Source: Acidimicrobiales bacterium (GTDB lineage: Bacteria > Actinomycetota > Acidimicrobiia > Acidimicrobiales > DASWMK01). From it: a stretch of DNA of 38,307 nt. The notes below the pieces were generated by a model. The model was given only the letters and a program-made list of their open reading frames with translations. It was not told the origin of the DNA and did no database searches. The number at the start of each line of letters is the position of its first letter. The first letter of the stretch is position 1. A program made the position numbers and the translations under genes. Shown piece by piece: positions 25,778 to 33,439 of the stretch. The stretch spans positions 1 to 38,307 of the forward strand of contig DASWMK010000168.1 in NCBI GenBank assembly GCA_036399815.1. The letters are read 5' to 3'.

Positions 25778-26866
25778 ATGGCTGTCGGTTCGGCGATTTC
25801 GCTGTTCTCGGGTGCCGGCGGCCTCGACCTGGGGATCGAGGCAGCCGGTTTTCGGACCACGGTCGCCGTCGAGTGGGACGAAGACGCTGCCGACACGATG
25901 GAGAAGAACGCCAGCGCCTTCTTCCCCGGCCTGCAGGAAGTCGTCCGCGCCGACCTGTATCCGCTCGCGACCGGTGCGCCGAGAGGAATCACCACACGAG
26001 ACATCCTGCGCGCGGGCGGGTTCACGGGCCGCGAGCGACCTGCTCTGCTCGTCGGAGGTCCTCCGTGCGTCGCCTTCTCGAAGTCCGGGTTTTGGCTCGA
26101 CTGGAAGCGTGACGGTGTCGACCCTGCAGCGAGCCTCCTTCAGGCGTACACGCGTGTGCTCGTCGAGGCCCGGCCGCGGCACTTCATACTCGAGAACGTC
26201 TACGCGCTGACGTTCGACAACAAGGCGAGCCGTCCAGCGTTCGAGCGGTTGCTAAGGGAGATCGACGACGCGGGCTACCGCTTCAGCTGGCGAGTCCTGA
26301 ACGCCGCCGACTACGGGATCCCCCAGGCGCGGCCCCGCCTCTTCATCGTTGGTGCCGCCAAGGGCGAGAAGTCGCCGGAGCTGCCGGAGCCGACACACCA
26401 CGGGGAGTGGGAGCGGCGGCGAGTCGTCGGCGGGCCGCTGCCGCACGTCACGGCCGGCGAAGCTCTGAATGGGCTCGTGACGGAACCCGAGCCAGAAGAG
26501 GTTGTCCGCGGCAAGTGGGGCCATCTGCTGCCCGACATCCCGCCAGGCGACAACTACCTCCACTACACGGCCGAGCGAGGTCACCCGAACCCGGTGTTCG
26601 GTTGGCGAACCCGCTACTGGTCGTTCCTGTTGAAGCTCGATCCGAGCCGTCCGTCGCCGACAATCCAGGCTCAACCGGGGCCGAACGTGGGTCCGTTTCA
26701 CTGGGAGAATCGGCGGCTGCGAGTCCCGGAGCTACGCCGGCTCTTCACCTTCCCCGATTCGTTCGCCTTCGTCGGGCGCAGAGGCTCGATCCAGTCTCAG
26801 ATCGGCAATTCTGTGCCGCCCTTGCTGGGTCGAAGGGTCGCCGAGGGCGTAGCCGCCGCGACGTGA
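25778..26866 (+). CDS. C5-cytosine-specific DNA methyltransferase
   Basis: The 362-residue protein methylates cytosine C5 in a specific DNA sequence, protecting it from the partner nuclease. Motif I is AISLFSGAGGLDLGIEAAGF (about residues 6-25), motif IV is LVGGPPCVAFSKSGFW with catalytic Cys97 (the usual PCQ is PCV here), motif VI is FILENV (about 136-141), motif VIII QARPRLFIVG, and motifs IX-X include IQSQIGNSVPP near the end. The target-recognition region lies between about residues 200 and 310. ATG 25778 starts just before motif I; an in-frame ATG at 25739 is an alternative. It is divergent from vsr and convergent with the nuclease gene, 22 nt from its end. The recognition site is unknown. 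Confidence 0.93.
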   Translation: MAVGSAISLFSGAGGLDLGIEAAGFRTTVAVEWDEDAADTMEKNASAFFPGLQEVVRADLYPLATGAPRGITTRDILRAGGFTGRERPALLVGGPPCVAFSKSGFWLDWKRDGVDPAASLLQAYTRVLVEARPRHFILENVYALTFDNKASRPAFERLLREIDDAGYRFSWRVLNAADYGIPQARPRLFIVGAAKGEKSPELPEPTHHGEWERRRVVGGPLPHVTAGEALNGLVTEPEPEEVVRGKWGHLLPDIPPGDNYLHYTAERGHPNPVFGWRTRYWSFLLKLDPSRPSPTIQAQPGPNVGPFHWENRRLRVPELRRLFTFPDSFAFVGRRGSIQSQIGNSVPPLLGRRVAEGVAAAT

Positions 26867-26888
26867 ACACTGCTCCCCTCTTGATGTG

Positions 26889-28070
26889 TCAAACAACGAG
26901 GTCTGCGAAGCGGACGCGCCAAGTGGAGTCGACTCGTTGAATCGCTTGTATCCGTGTGTTGTCCTCCTTCCACGGCGTGAGGTTCGCAGTCCATTGAAAC
27001 CTGTACTCCCAGATGCCGGTCGAGGGAAAGAGACACGCGGCCACGACATCGAACTGGTCGAACGTGTACTTTCGGCCGGTCCCTGAGTCGCGGGTCTTCT
27101 GAACTTCAACCTTGAAGTCGCCGCCGTTCTTGTAGCGGTCCTTGCTGACGGTCTTGCACTCGACCAGAAGCGTGCGTCCGTCGATGAGCTGGACGCGGAG
27201 GTCGGGCTGGCCGTCCTCGTCGATCTCCTGGACGTGAGCGACCGACGGGTCGACGCGCAGCGCCGCTGCAAGGTGATGCTCGGCGACCCCTCCGCGGACA
27301 GCGATGCCCAGTCGGAAGTTCGAACCGATGATGTCGAGGATGGTTTCCGACGGCAGGCCGAAGAACGTTTCGAGACGATGCGGACCGGAGTCAGAGGTGA
27401 GGAACGTCTCGGCCAGCGAGCGACGTAGACCAGGATCGAGACCGAGCGCGGTGGCCTTCGACTCGAACCGCACATAGTCCAGCAGGCGGTGCGGCCTGAA
27501 CCCGACGAGGGTTTCCAGTCCCTCCCAACTCGGGCGCCGCTTCCCTCCCGTCTTCTTGCGTTCCCATACTGCCCACGCGTGTTCGTCGGCAAGCTCGACA
27601 TGCCGGTCGCGGTAGTAGACCGAGATGCCCATTGGAAGGTCGTCGTACACGAGCGGGTCAAGGCCGACGATGAACTCGCTTTCGGGGTCGACTGCGAGTA
27701 CCAACGTGACGTCCACTCCCGCGATGTCACGCGCGACGCGGTTGTCCTCATCCCGAGTTCGCACCGGATCGCCGAGCCGAATCTGAGCCCGGTGCTCGTC
27801 ACGCGGCCGGTTCTTCGTCTCGCGGCGAGTCGTCGTGAACGGGTAGACGAGAATGCCGTAGCGCCCACCCTGGGTGTCATCGGCTCCGAAGTAGATCGGG
27901 GCGACGAGCTGTTCGCGGAAGGAGCTGTACACGAGCCGGCCGCCGCTCGCCTCGATGGCGTACTCCAACAGTTCGACGACCGCCTGGCGTTCCGCCTCGA
28001 TCGGGTACACCTTCGGTACGTAGAGGCGGCCGGCAAGCTCTCGCACGACATGAGCGTCGCACGGCTGCAC
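26889..28070 (-). CDS. Predicted PD-(D/E)XK restriction endonuclease of the island
   Basis: This protein of about 393 residues (with the GTG start at 28070) is not a family I can name. Its C-terminal part has a PD-(D/E)XK nuclease core: GQPDLRVQL with Pro289-Asp290, then LLVECKTVS with Glu304 and Lys306, then EVQKTR and YTFDQFDVVAACLF, a pattern common in type II restriction enzymes. The N-terminal half (RYGILVYPFTT, RPRDEHRAQIRLG, VYDDLPMGISVYY) may recognise DNA. Position next to a cytosine methylase and vsr makes it the likely restriction partner. The start is uncertain: GTG 28046 is also possible, and the frame stays open upstream to about 28421, but that stretch does not look coding. Codon use is less G+C-rich than in the flanks. 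Confidence 0.75.
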   Translation of the reverse strand: MQPCDAHVVRELAGRLYVPKVYPIEAERQAVVELLEYAIEASGGRLVYSSFREQLVAPIYFGADDTQGGRYGILVYPFTTTRRETKNRPRDEHRAQIRLGDPVRTRDEDNRVARDIAGVDVTLVLAVDPESEFIVGLDPLVYDDLPMGISVYYRDRHVELADEHAWAVWERKKTGGKRRPSWEGLETLVGFRPHRLLDYVRFESKATALGLDPGLRRSLAETFLTSDSGPHRLETFFGLPSETILDIIGSNFRLGIAVRGGVAEHHLAAALRVDPSVAHVQEIDEDGQPDLRVQLIDGRTLLVECKTVSKDRYKNGGDFKVEVQKTRDSGTGRKYTFDQFDVVAACLFPSTGIWEYRFQWTANLTPWKEDNTRIQAIQRVDSTWRVRFADLVV

Positions 28071-28627
28071 TGCTGACGGACGGAACTCCAGCGGCGCTGT
28101 AGGCGTGCAAGGCGCGAGCCCTGATCGCTCGTAGCCCGGCGCAGACGACTGGTCACCGCCACGCCGTCGCGGTCCTGCCGATGTCAGCGCTGAGCTACCG
28201 GGCCACGTGCTCGGCGAGGTGGCCGGTCGTGAGTGGTCATGTCGGCGCCACGCGCCGTTGTGTTCGACCTCGCCGCCTATCGCACGCCTTCGGGCGGCCG
28301 GCGCATACTGGAGGTGTCGCATCGCTGCGAGGCCCACCATGGGGAAGCACCGCTGCGCGGCCCGAACAAGTCGAGGTGCGCTGGCGTCGCCGCCCGAGGA
28401 AGGTAGCAGCGCATTCCGCACAGGCCGCCGAGGTGTGTCGCTCAGCAGCCACCGGTCTCACTTTGTCGGCGAACGCGGCGGCCGCACGAACGACCGATGC
28501 CCAAGTCCCGAGGCGCCGGAGTGGATTGCGCCGGACGTCCGCCGTAGTCCGGGTCCGATGAGTCTCGGGAGCGAGGGGAGTCTCAGTGGAAACGCCCGGA
28601 TCACCGAGTCGACACTGGAGCGTGAGC
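28071..28627. other. About 557 nt without a recognisable gene (right edge of island)
   Basis: Several short overlapping frames exist on both strands (for example 28237-28641 minus and 28181-28561 plus), but none resembles a known protein or has a ribosome binding site. The nuclease promoter should lie at the left end. The remainder may be remnant sequence from the insertion of the restriction-modification genes. Confidence 0.45.
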
Positions 28628-29188
28628 GTGGGCAAACTCATCTACTCGGCCATCGCGTCGCTCGACGGCTACGTGGAGGACGCGAGCGGGCGGTTCGACT
28701 GGGCGGCGCCGGACGAGGAGGTGCACGGGTTCGTCAACGACCTCGAGCGGCCCATCGCCACCCACCTGTACGGGCGCAGGATGTACGAGACGATGGTCTT
28801 CTGGGAGACGGCCGGTCTGGCCGACGACGACCCCGAGGTCATCCGGGACTTCGCCTCGGTCTGGCGAGCCGCCGACAAGATCGTGTTCTCGAGGACGATG
28901 ACGTCGGCGGCGAGCGCACGGACGCGCATCGAGCGGGACTTCGACCCCGGTCTGATCCGGCAGCTGAAGCAGCGGGCCGACACGGACCTGTCGATCGGCG
29001 GCGCCGACCTGGCCGGGCAGGCGCTGGCCGCCGGGCTCGTCGACGAGGTGCAGCTGTTCCTCGTCCCGGCGATCGTCGGTGGCGGCAAGCGCGCCCTGCC
29101 GGCCGGCGTGCAGGCACGGCTCGGGCTGGTCGACACCCGGGCGTTCGGCGGCGGCGTCGTGTACGTCCGCCACGCGGTCGACGGCTGA
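28628..29188 (+). CDS. RibD C-terminal/dihydrofolate-reductase-like family protein, copy 1
   Basis: This 186-residue protein belongs to the RibD_C (DHFR-fold) family of predicted NADPH-dependent reductases, whose substrates are mostly unknown. Landmarks are GKLIYSAIASLDGYVEDASG (residues 2-21), THLYGRRMYETMVFWE (about 44-59), ADKIVFSRTM and the cofactor-loop DLSIGGADLAGQALAAGLVD, then FLVPAIVGGGKRAL. GTG 28628 is chosen because the family begins MGKxxYS and GGAG lies 8 nt upstream; GTG 28622 is possible. It has the same length as, and is collinear with, the gene at 30090, so the two are tandem paralogues separated by a broken kinase-like gene. Confidence 0.88.
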   Translation: MGKLIYSAIASLDGYVEDASGRFDWAAPDEEVHGFVNDLERPIATHLYGRRMYETMVFWETAGLADDDPEVIRDFASVWRAADKIVFSRTMTSAASARTRIERDFDPGLIRQLKQRADTDLSIGGADLAGQALAAGLVDEVQLFLVPAIVGGGKRALPAGVQARLGLVDTRAFGGGVVYVRHAVDG

Positions 29189-30002
29189 CCCGCTCGGCGC
29201 GTGGCGACGCGAACCGGGCGCGGCTGCGTCGGCTGGGCTTCGAGCTCGGCGGTCGGGTCGAGGCCGGCGAGTCCGGTGGGGCATGGTGGGCGACGGAGCC
29301 GGACGGCGAGCCGGTGGTCCTCAAGCGGTTCCCAGACGAGACCGTCGCCGACCGCTACGCCGGGCTCCTCCCCGCCCTCGCCGAGCTCCGATCACGCGGG
29401 GTCCCCGTCCCCGAGTACCGGCACGTCCTCGTGGTCGACGGCGGCACGTTGTCGGCGCAGCAGGTGCTGCCGGGGGCGTCGGTCGACAACCCCTCACCGG
29501 CGATGGTGCAGCAGGTGGTGGCGTGCGTCGCCGCCATGGTCGGGGTGGCGTGTCCGCTGCCGGCGCCGACCTGCTCCCCTGGGGGGCGTCGGTCGTGGAC
29601 ACCCTCACCGTCGGCGTGGACGGCTGGGCGATGCACGAGCCGCTGCGCTCCGGCGGTCGACGCAGCGCGGCGGTGCTCGACCGCGTCGAGGCCCTCGGCG
29701 CCGACGCCGACCCGGCGTGGTTCCCCGGTGACGACGGCGCGCTCACCGGCATCATCGACTGGGACGGCGCGTGCGCCGGCGATCCCCGCTTCGACCTCGT
29801 GCGGTTCGCGTACGACCTCGACGGCCACGATCAGCCGGTCTGGGACGTCGTCGAGGCGACGGGCATCGAGCCACGCGTGCTCCGGGCGCACGTCGCCCAC
29901 CACGCGCTGCGGTGCACGTCCTGGCAGATCCGCCACCACCCCGAAGACGCGCCCCGCCAGCTCGATCGCGCCGAGCGCGTCCTCGATCGGCACGGCGCCT
30001 AG
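29189..30002 (+). pseudogene. Broken aminoglycoside/choline phosphotransferase-like gene
   Basis: Two frames together make one APH-fold protein. The first (GFELGGRVEAGESGGAWW, then VVLKRFPDETVADRYAGLLP, to about 29545) is the ATP-binding lobe. The second, shifted as by a 1-nt loss, continues GADLLPWGASVVDTLTVGVD, GWAMHEPLRSGGRRSAAVLD, GIIDWDGACAGDPRFDLVRF and ends at TAG 30000-30002. The shift falls around 29545-29565. In addition the catalytic loop HxDxxxxN that should precede IDWD is absent: WFPGDDG runs straight into ALTGIIDWDG, about 15 residues short. No start codon is evident at the 5' end either. The gene is therefore probably dead, or an error in the assembly accounts for the frameshift only. 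It lies between the two RibD-like genes. Confidence 0.8.
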
Positions 30003-30044
30003 CAGCCGGCGACCGCTCAGCTGCCCGCGTCGTGCGCTCGCGCG

Positions 30045-30050
30045 TACGTT
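30045..30050 (+). promoter_or_regulatory. Candidate -10 TACGTT for RibD-like copy 2
   Basis: TACGTT lies 39 nt before the ATG at 30090, which itself has a GGAGGAGG ribosome binding site, so a short leader is expected. Confidence 0.3.
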
Positions 30051-30089
30051 GGCTCGCCGGGGCGGTCCCGCTGACGCCGGAGGAGGCCC

Positions 30090-30650
30090 ATGGCCAAGCT
30101 GATGTACGTGGCGAACGTGACCCTCGACGGCCACATCGAGGACGCCGACGGCCGCTTCGACTGGGCCGAGCCGACCGACGAGTACTTCGGCTTCATCACC
30201 GACCTCGTGCGCCCTGTCGGCACCTACCTCTACGGCCGGCGGCTGTACGAGACGATGGCCGTGTGGGAGACCGACCCCACCCTGGCCGCGCAGTCGGAGC
30301 TGCGGGCCGACTTCGCCGGCGTCTGGCAGAGCGCGGACAAGGTCGTCTACTCCACGACCCTCCGCACGGTGTCGACGGCCAACACACGGCTCGAGCCCCG
30401 CTTCGACCCCGATGCCGTCCGCGACCTCAAGGCGTCGGCCGCCGGCGACCTCACCATCGGCGGGGCGACCCTCGCCGCCCATGCCTTCGACGCCGGCGTG
30501 GTCGACGAGTGCCACCTCTTCGTCGGCCCGGTGGTCGTCGGCCGGGGCAAGCCCGCGTTCGGGAGCGCCGCCCGCACGGAGTTGGACCTGCTCGAAGAGC
30601 GCCGTTTCGACAACGGCGTCGTCTACCTCCGCTACCGCACCCACCGCTGA
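30090..30650 (+). CDS. RibD C-terminal/dihydrofolate-reductase-like family protein, copy 2
   Basis: The 186-residue paralogue of the gene at 28628. It reads MAKLMYVANVTLDGHIEDAD, GRFDWAEPTDEYFGF, TYLYGRRLYETMAVWE, SADKVVYSTTL, DLTIGGATLAAHAFDAGVVD and LFVGPVVVGRGKPAF, matching copy 1 position by position without large gaps. It is a predicted DHFR-fold, NADPH-dependent reductase; the reaction is unknown. The ATG at 30090 has a strong GGAGGAGG site 6 nt upstream. Because the genes are diverged at many positions, the duplication is old or the copies came from different sources. Confidence 0.9.
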   Translation: MAKLMYVANVTLDGHIEDADGRFDWAEPTDEYFGFITDLVRPVGTYLYGRRLYETMAVWETDPTLAAQSELRADFAGVWQSADKVVYSTTLRTVSTANTRLEPRFDPDAVRDLKASAAGDLTIGGATLAAHAFDAGVVDECHLFVGPVVVGRGKPAFGSAARTELDLLEERRFDNGVVYLRYRTHR

Positions 30651-30708
30651 CCACCGAGAGGGACGGCAGCCACGTCGCTTCGACGGTCCCAGCGGCGCCC
30701 GCCGTGTG

Positions 30709-31563
30709 TCAGGCGGCGACGGTGCGGAGCCACTCCAGGGCTTCGGGGGACTTCGTGAGGACGCTGACGTGGCCGTCGTCGTCGAACACGCGCAGCTCGG
30801 CGTCGGGGCAGTGCTCGGCCAGCCAGCGGGCGTGGGCCACCGGCGCGATGCGGTCTCGGGCGCCGTGGTGGAGCAGGACCGGGCAGCGGACGTCGGCGAC
30901 GTCGAAGCCCCACGGCCGCACGTACGACAGGTCGTCGTCGATCTGGCCGTCGGGGCCGCCCGCCATCGCCGCGTTCACCACCTCCAGCATCCACGCCCAC
31001 TCGCCCCGCAGGGCGGCCAGGTCGGCCTCGGTGAACTCGGGGTCGTACTCGGCGCCGGACGCCGCGAGGCGCTCGATCGCCTCCCGGCCGGCCAGCGCGG
31101 CCTGCAGCGCCGCCACCCCCGAGGCGGTCATCCCGTCGAACCAGTCCAGCCCGTCCGCCCCGTACGGCGCCAGCGCGGACGCGGCCACCACGGCGACGAC
31201 CCGCTCGCCGAGCAGCGCCGCGCAGGCCAGGGCGTGCGGTCCGCCGCCCGAGTGGCCCATCACGGCGAACCGGTCGATGCCGAGCGCGTCGGCGACGGCC
31301 GCCACGTCCCCGGCCGCCGACCCCACCGACCGGCCCGGGTGGGGGGTCGACCCGCCGTATGCCGGGCGGTCGTAGGACACCCACCGCAGCCCCAGCCGTT
31401 CGGCGGCCGCGACCAGGGGCGCGGGCGGCGCCCCCGTGTTCGGCGTGCCGTGGTGCCAGAACACGGCCAGCCGGTCGTCGCCGCCCTCCGGCACGGTGTC
31501 GTAGGCGTGCAGGGCCCGGCCGTCGTCGAGCCGGACGTCGACCTCGGTGACCCCCGCTCCCAC
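30709..31563 (-). CDS. Alpha/beta hydrolase
   Basis: This 284-residue alpha/beta-hydrolase-fold protein has an HHGTPNTGA oxyanion region (about residues 36-44), the nucleophile elbow GHSGGGPHAL (Ser about residue 100), an acid in LLHHGARDRIAP and the catalytic His in DDDGHVSVL near the end. The YDRPAYGGSTPHPGRS segment resembles epoxide hydrolase/proline iminopeptidase-like members, but the substrate cannot be told. GTG 31563 (MGAGVTEVDVRL) is preferred because TAGGCT lies 8 nt upstream, giving a leaderless mRNA. It is divergent from the ABC exporter genes, with 63 nt between starts. Confidence 0.88.
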   Translation of the reverse strand: MGAGVTEVDVRLDDGRALHAYDTVPEGGDDRLAVFWHHGTPNTGAPPAPLVAAAERLGLRWVSYDRPAYGGSTPHPGRSVGSAAGDVAAVADALGIDRFAVMGHSGGGPHALACAALLGERVVAVVAASALAPYGADGLDWFDGMTASGVAALQAALAGREAIERLAASGAEYDPEFTEADLAALRGEWAWMLEVVNAAMAGGPDGQIDDDLSYVRPWGFDVADVRCPVLLHHGARDRIAPVAHARWLAEHCPDAELRVFDDDGHVSVLTKSPEALEWLRTVAA

Positions 31564-31571
31564 GAGCCGAG

Positions 31572-31577
31572 AGCCTA
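31572..31577 (-). promoter_or_regulatory. -10 hexamer TAGGCT, leaderless promoter of the alpha/beta hydrolase
   Basis: On the minus strand TAGGCT is followed by 8 nt and then the GTG start. There is no ribosome binding site. Confidence 0.5.
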
Positions 31578-31626
31578 GGAGCGAAATGCACCGCGCGCCG
31601 CCACCGCGCGCGGCAGGCTGTCGGCC

Positions 31627-32583
31627 GTGCCGGCTGTCGTCGCCGAGGGCCTCACCAAGCGGTTCGGGTCGACCGAGGCCCTGCGGGGCGTCGACCTCGA
31701 GGTGGAGCGCGGCTCGGTGCTCGGCGTGCTCGGGCCCAACGGCGCCGGGAAGACCACGACCGTCCGCATCCTCACCACGCTGATCCGGCCCGACGCCGGG
31801 CGGGCCACGATCGACGGCGTCGACGTCGTCGCAGAGCCCCGCCGGGCGAGGGCCAGGGTCGGCCTGACCGGGCAGTACGCCGCCGTCGACGAGCGCCTCT
31901 CCGGCTTCGAGAACCTCGAGATCGTCGGGCGCCTCTTCCACCTCCGCCGGCCGGAGGCCCGGGCGAGGGCGACCGAGCTGCTCGACCGGTTCGACCTCAC
32001 CGAGGCGGGCGGCCGGGTGGTGAAGACCTACTCGGGGGGCATGCGCCGGCGGCTGGACATCGCCATGTCGCTGATCGGCCGGCCGTCGGTGCTGTTCCTC
32101 GACGAGCCGACCACCGGGCTCGACCCCCGGAGCCGCCTGGCCATGTGGGACCTCATCGAGGAGCTCGGGCGGGAGGGCACCACCACCCTCCTCACCACCC
32201 AGTACCTGGAGGAGGCCGACCGGCTGGCCCACCAGATCGTCGTCATCGACCACGGGACCGTCATCGCCAGGGGCACGTCGAGCGAGCTGAAGCGGGAGAT
32301 CGGCGGCGACCGGGTCGAGGTGACCGTGCAGGACCCGGCCGACCTCGACCGGGTGACGGCCATTCTGCACCCCCACGCCTGCGCGGCCGAGCAGGTCGAC
32401 CGGGACCGGCGCCTCGTCGGCATCCCCGTCGAGGACGCCACCGGCATGGTGCCGGCGGTGGTCCGGGCCCTCGACGAGGCCGGCGTGAAGGTGGCCGACG
32501 TCGGCGTGCGCCGGCCGACCCTCGACGACGTGTTCCTCCAGCTCACCGGCCACGCCGCCGAGGACGGGGAGGACCGGGGATGA
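31627..32583 (+). CDS. ABC exporter ATP-binding protein, DrrA-like
   Basis: This 318-residue ATPase belongs to the DrrA/daunorubicin-resistance type (ABC-2 exporters). Walker A is GPNGAGKTTTVRIL (about residues 37-50), the Q-loop region TGQYAAVDERLSGFENL, the signature YSGGMRRRLDIAMSL, Walker [16 protein letters not shown] and the switch region TTQYLEEADRLAHQ. The C-terminal 80 residues form the DrrA-type extension, including RRPTLDDVFLQLTGH. The GTG at 31627 follows a CAGGCT stretch. Its stop overlaps the permease start (ATGA), so the two subunits are coupled. The exported compound is unknown; drugs or lipids are typical. Confidence 0.93.
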   Translation: MPAVVAEGLTKRFGSTEALRGVDLEVERGSVLGVLGPNGAGKTTTVRILTTLIRPDAGRATIDGVDVVAEPRRARARVGLTGQYAAVDERLSGFENLEIVGRLFHLRRPEARARATELLDRFDLTEAGGRVVKTYSGGMRRRLDIAMSLIGRPSVLFLDEPTTGLDPRSRLAMWDLIEELGREGTTTLLTTQYLEEADRLAHQIVVIDHGTVIARGTSSELKREIGGDRVEVTVQDPADLDRVTAILHPHACAAEQVDRDRRLVGIPVEDATGMVPAVVRALDEAGVKVADVGVRRPTLDDVFLQLTGHAAEDGEDRG

Positions 32584-33398
32584 CGGCGGCCACCGCGACC
32601 ACCGCGGCGACGACCGTCGAGATCGAGGACGGCCCCGCCTGGTTCGCCAGGGACAGCTGGACCGAGGCGTCCCGCCATCTGCGGGCCATCCCCCGCAACC
32701 CGGAGCTGATCATCTTCGTCGTCGTCCAGCCGGTGATGTTCGTGCTGCTGTTCGTCTACGTCTTCGGCGGCTCGATCGAGGTGCCCGGCTACGCCAGCTA
32801 CCGCCAGTACCTGCTGCCCGGGATCTTCGCGCAGACCGTGCTGTTCGGCTCCGGCTTCACCGGGGTCGGCCTGGCCGACGACCTGCAGAAGGGCATCGTC
32901 GAGCGCCTGCGCTCCCTGCCCATGCACCAGCCCGCCGTCCTCGTCGGCCGCACCGTGTCCGACCTCGTGCGCAACGCGCTGACGTTCGTCGTGATGATCG
33001 TCGTCGCCTTCCTCGTCGGCTTCCGGTTCGAGGGGAGCCTGGCCGGCGCGGTCGGCGCCACCCTGCTGCTGTTCGGCTTCTCCTACGCCTTCTCGTGGGT
33101 GCAGGCGCTGATCGGGCTGTCGGTCGGCTCGGTCGAGGCGGCCAACTCGGCCGGGTTCATCTGGATGTTCCCGCTGACGTTCGTGTCGTCGGCCTTCGTC
33201 GACCCCGACAACATGCCGGCCGCGCTCCGGGTGTTCGCCGAGCACAACCCGTTCACCGTGCTGACCGACGCCGTCCGCGCCCTCTACAACGGCCGCGACC
33301 CCGGCAGCGACGTGCTCGTCGCCGTCGTGTGGGCCGTCGGCATCACCGCCGTGTTCTCGTACCTGGCGTCCCGCAAGTTCGCCTCGAGCACCCGCTGA
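32580..33398 (+). CDS. ABC-2 type exporter permease, DrrB-like
   Basis: This 272-residue permease has six predicted transmembrane helices. After a cytoplasmic N-terminus of about 45 residues come FVVVQPVMFVLLFVYVFGGS, LPGIFAQTVLFGSGFTGVGL, the DDLQKGIVERLRSLPMHQPA cytoplasmic signature of DrrB proteins, TFVVMIVVAFLVGF, FSWVQALIGLSVGSVEAANS and the C-terminal helix before YLASRKFASSTR. It partners the DrrA-like ATPase, overlapping it by 4 nt. The formate dehydrogenase operon begins 41 nt after its stop, but no functional link is evident. Confidence 0.92.
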   Translation: MTAATATTAATTVEIEDGPAWFARDSWTEASRHLRAIPRNPELIIFVVVQPVMFVLLFVYVFGGSIEVPGYASYRQYLLPGIFAQTVLFGSGFTGVGLADDLQKGIVERLRSLPMHQPAVLVGRTVSDLVRNALTFVVMIVVAFLVGFRFEGSLAGAVGATLLLFGFSYAFSWVQALIGLSVGSVEAANSAGFIWMFPLTFVSSAFVDPDNMPAALRVFAEHNPFTVLTDAVRALYNGRDPGSDVLVAVVWAVGITAVFSYLASRKFASSTR

Positions 33399-33439
33399 CC
33401 GTGTTTGGCGGCGGGGGGCACGGGTAGCGGCGGCGGCGG

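Noticed and set aside
28181-28641. Small overlapping frames on both strands between the nuclease and the first RibD-like gene
   Set aside because: No start signal, no family resemblance and atypical composition; treated as non-coding.
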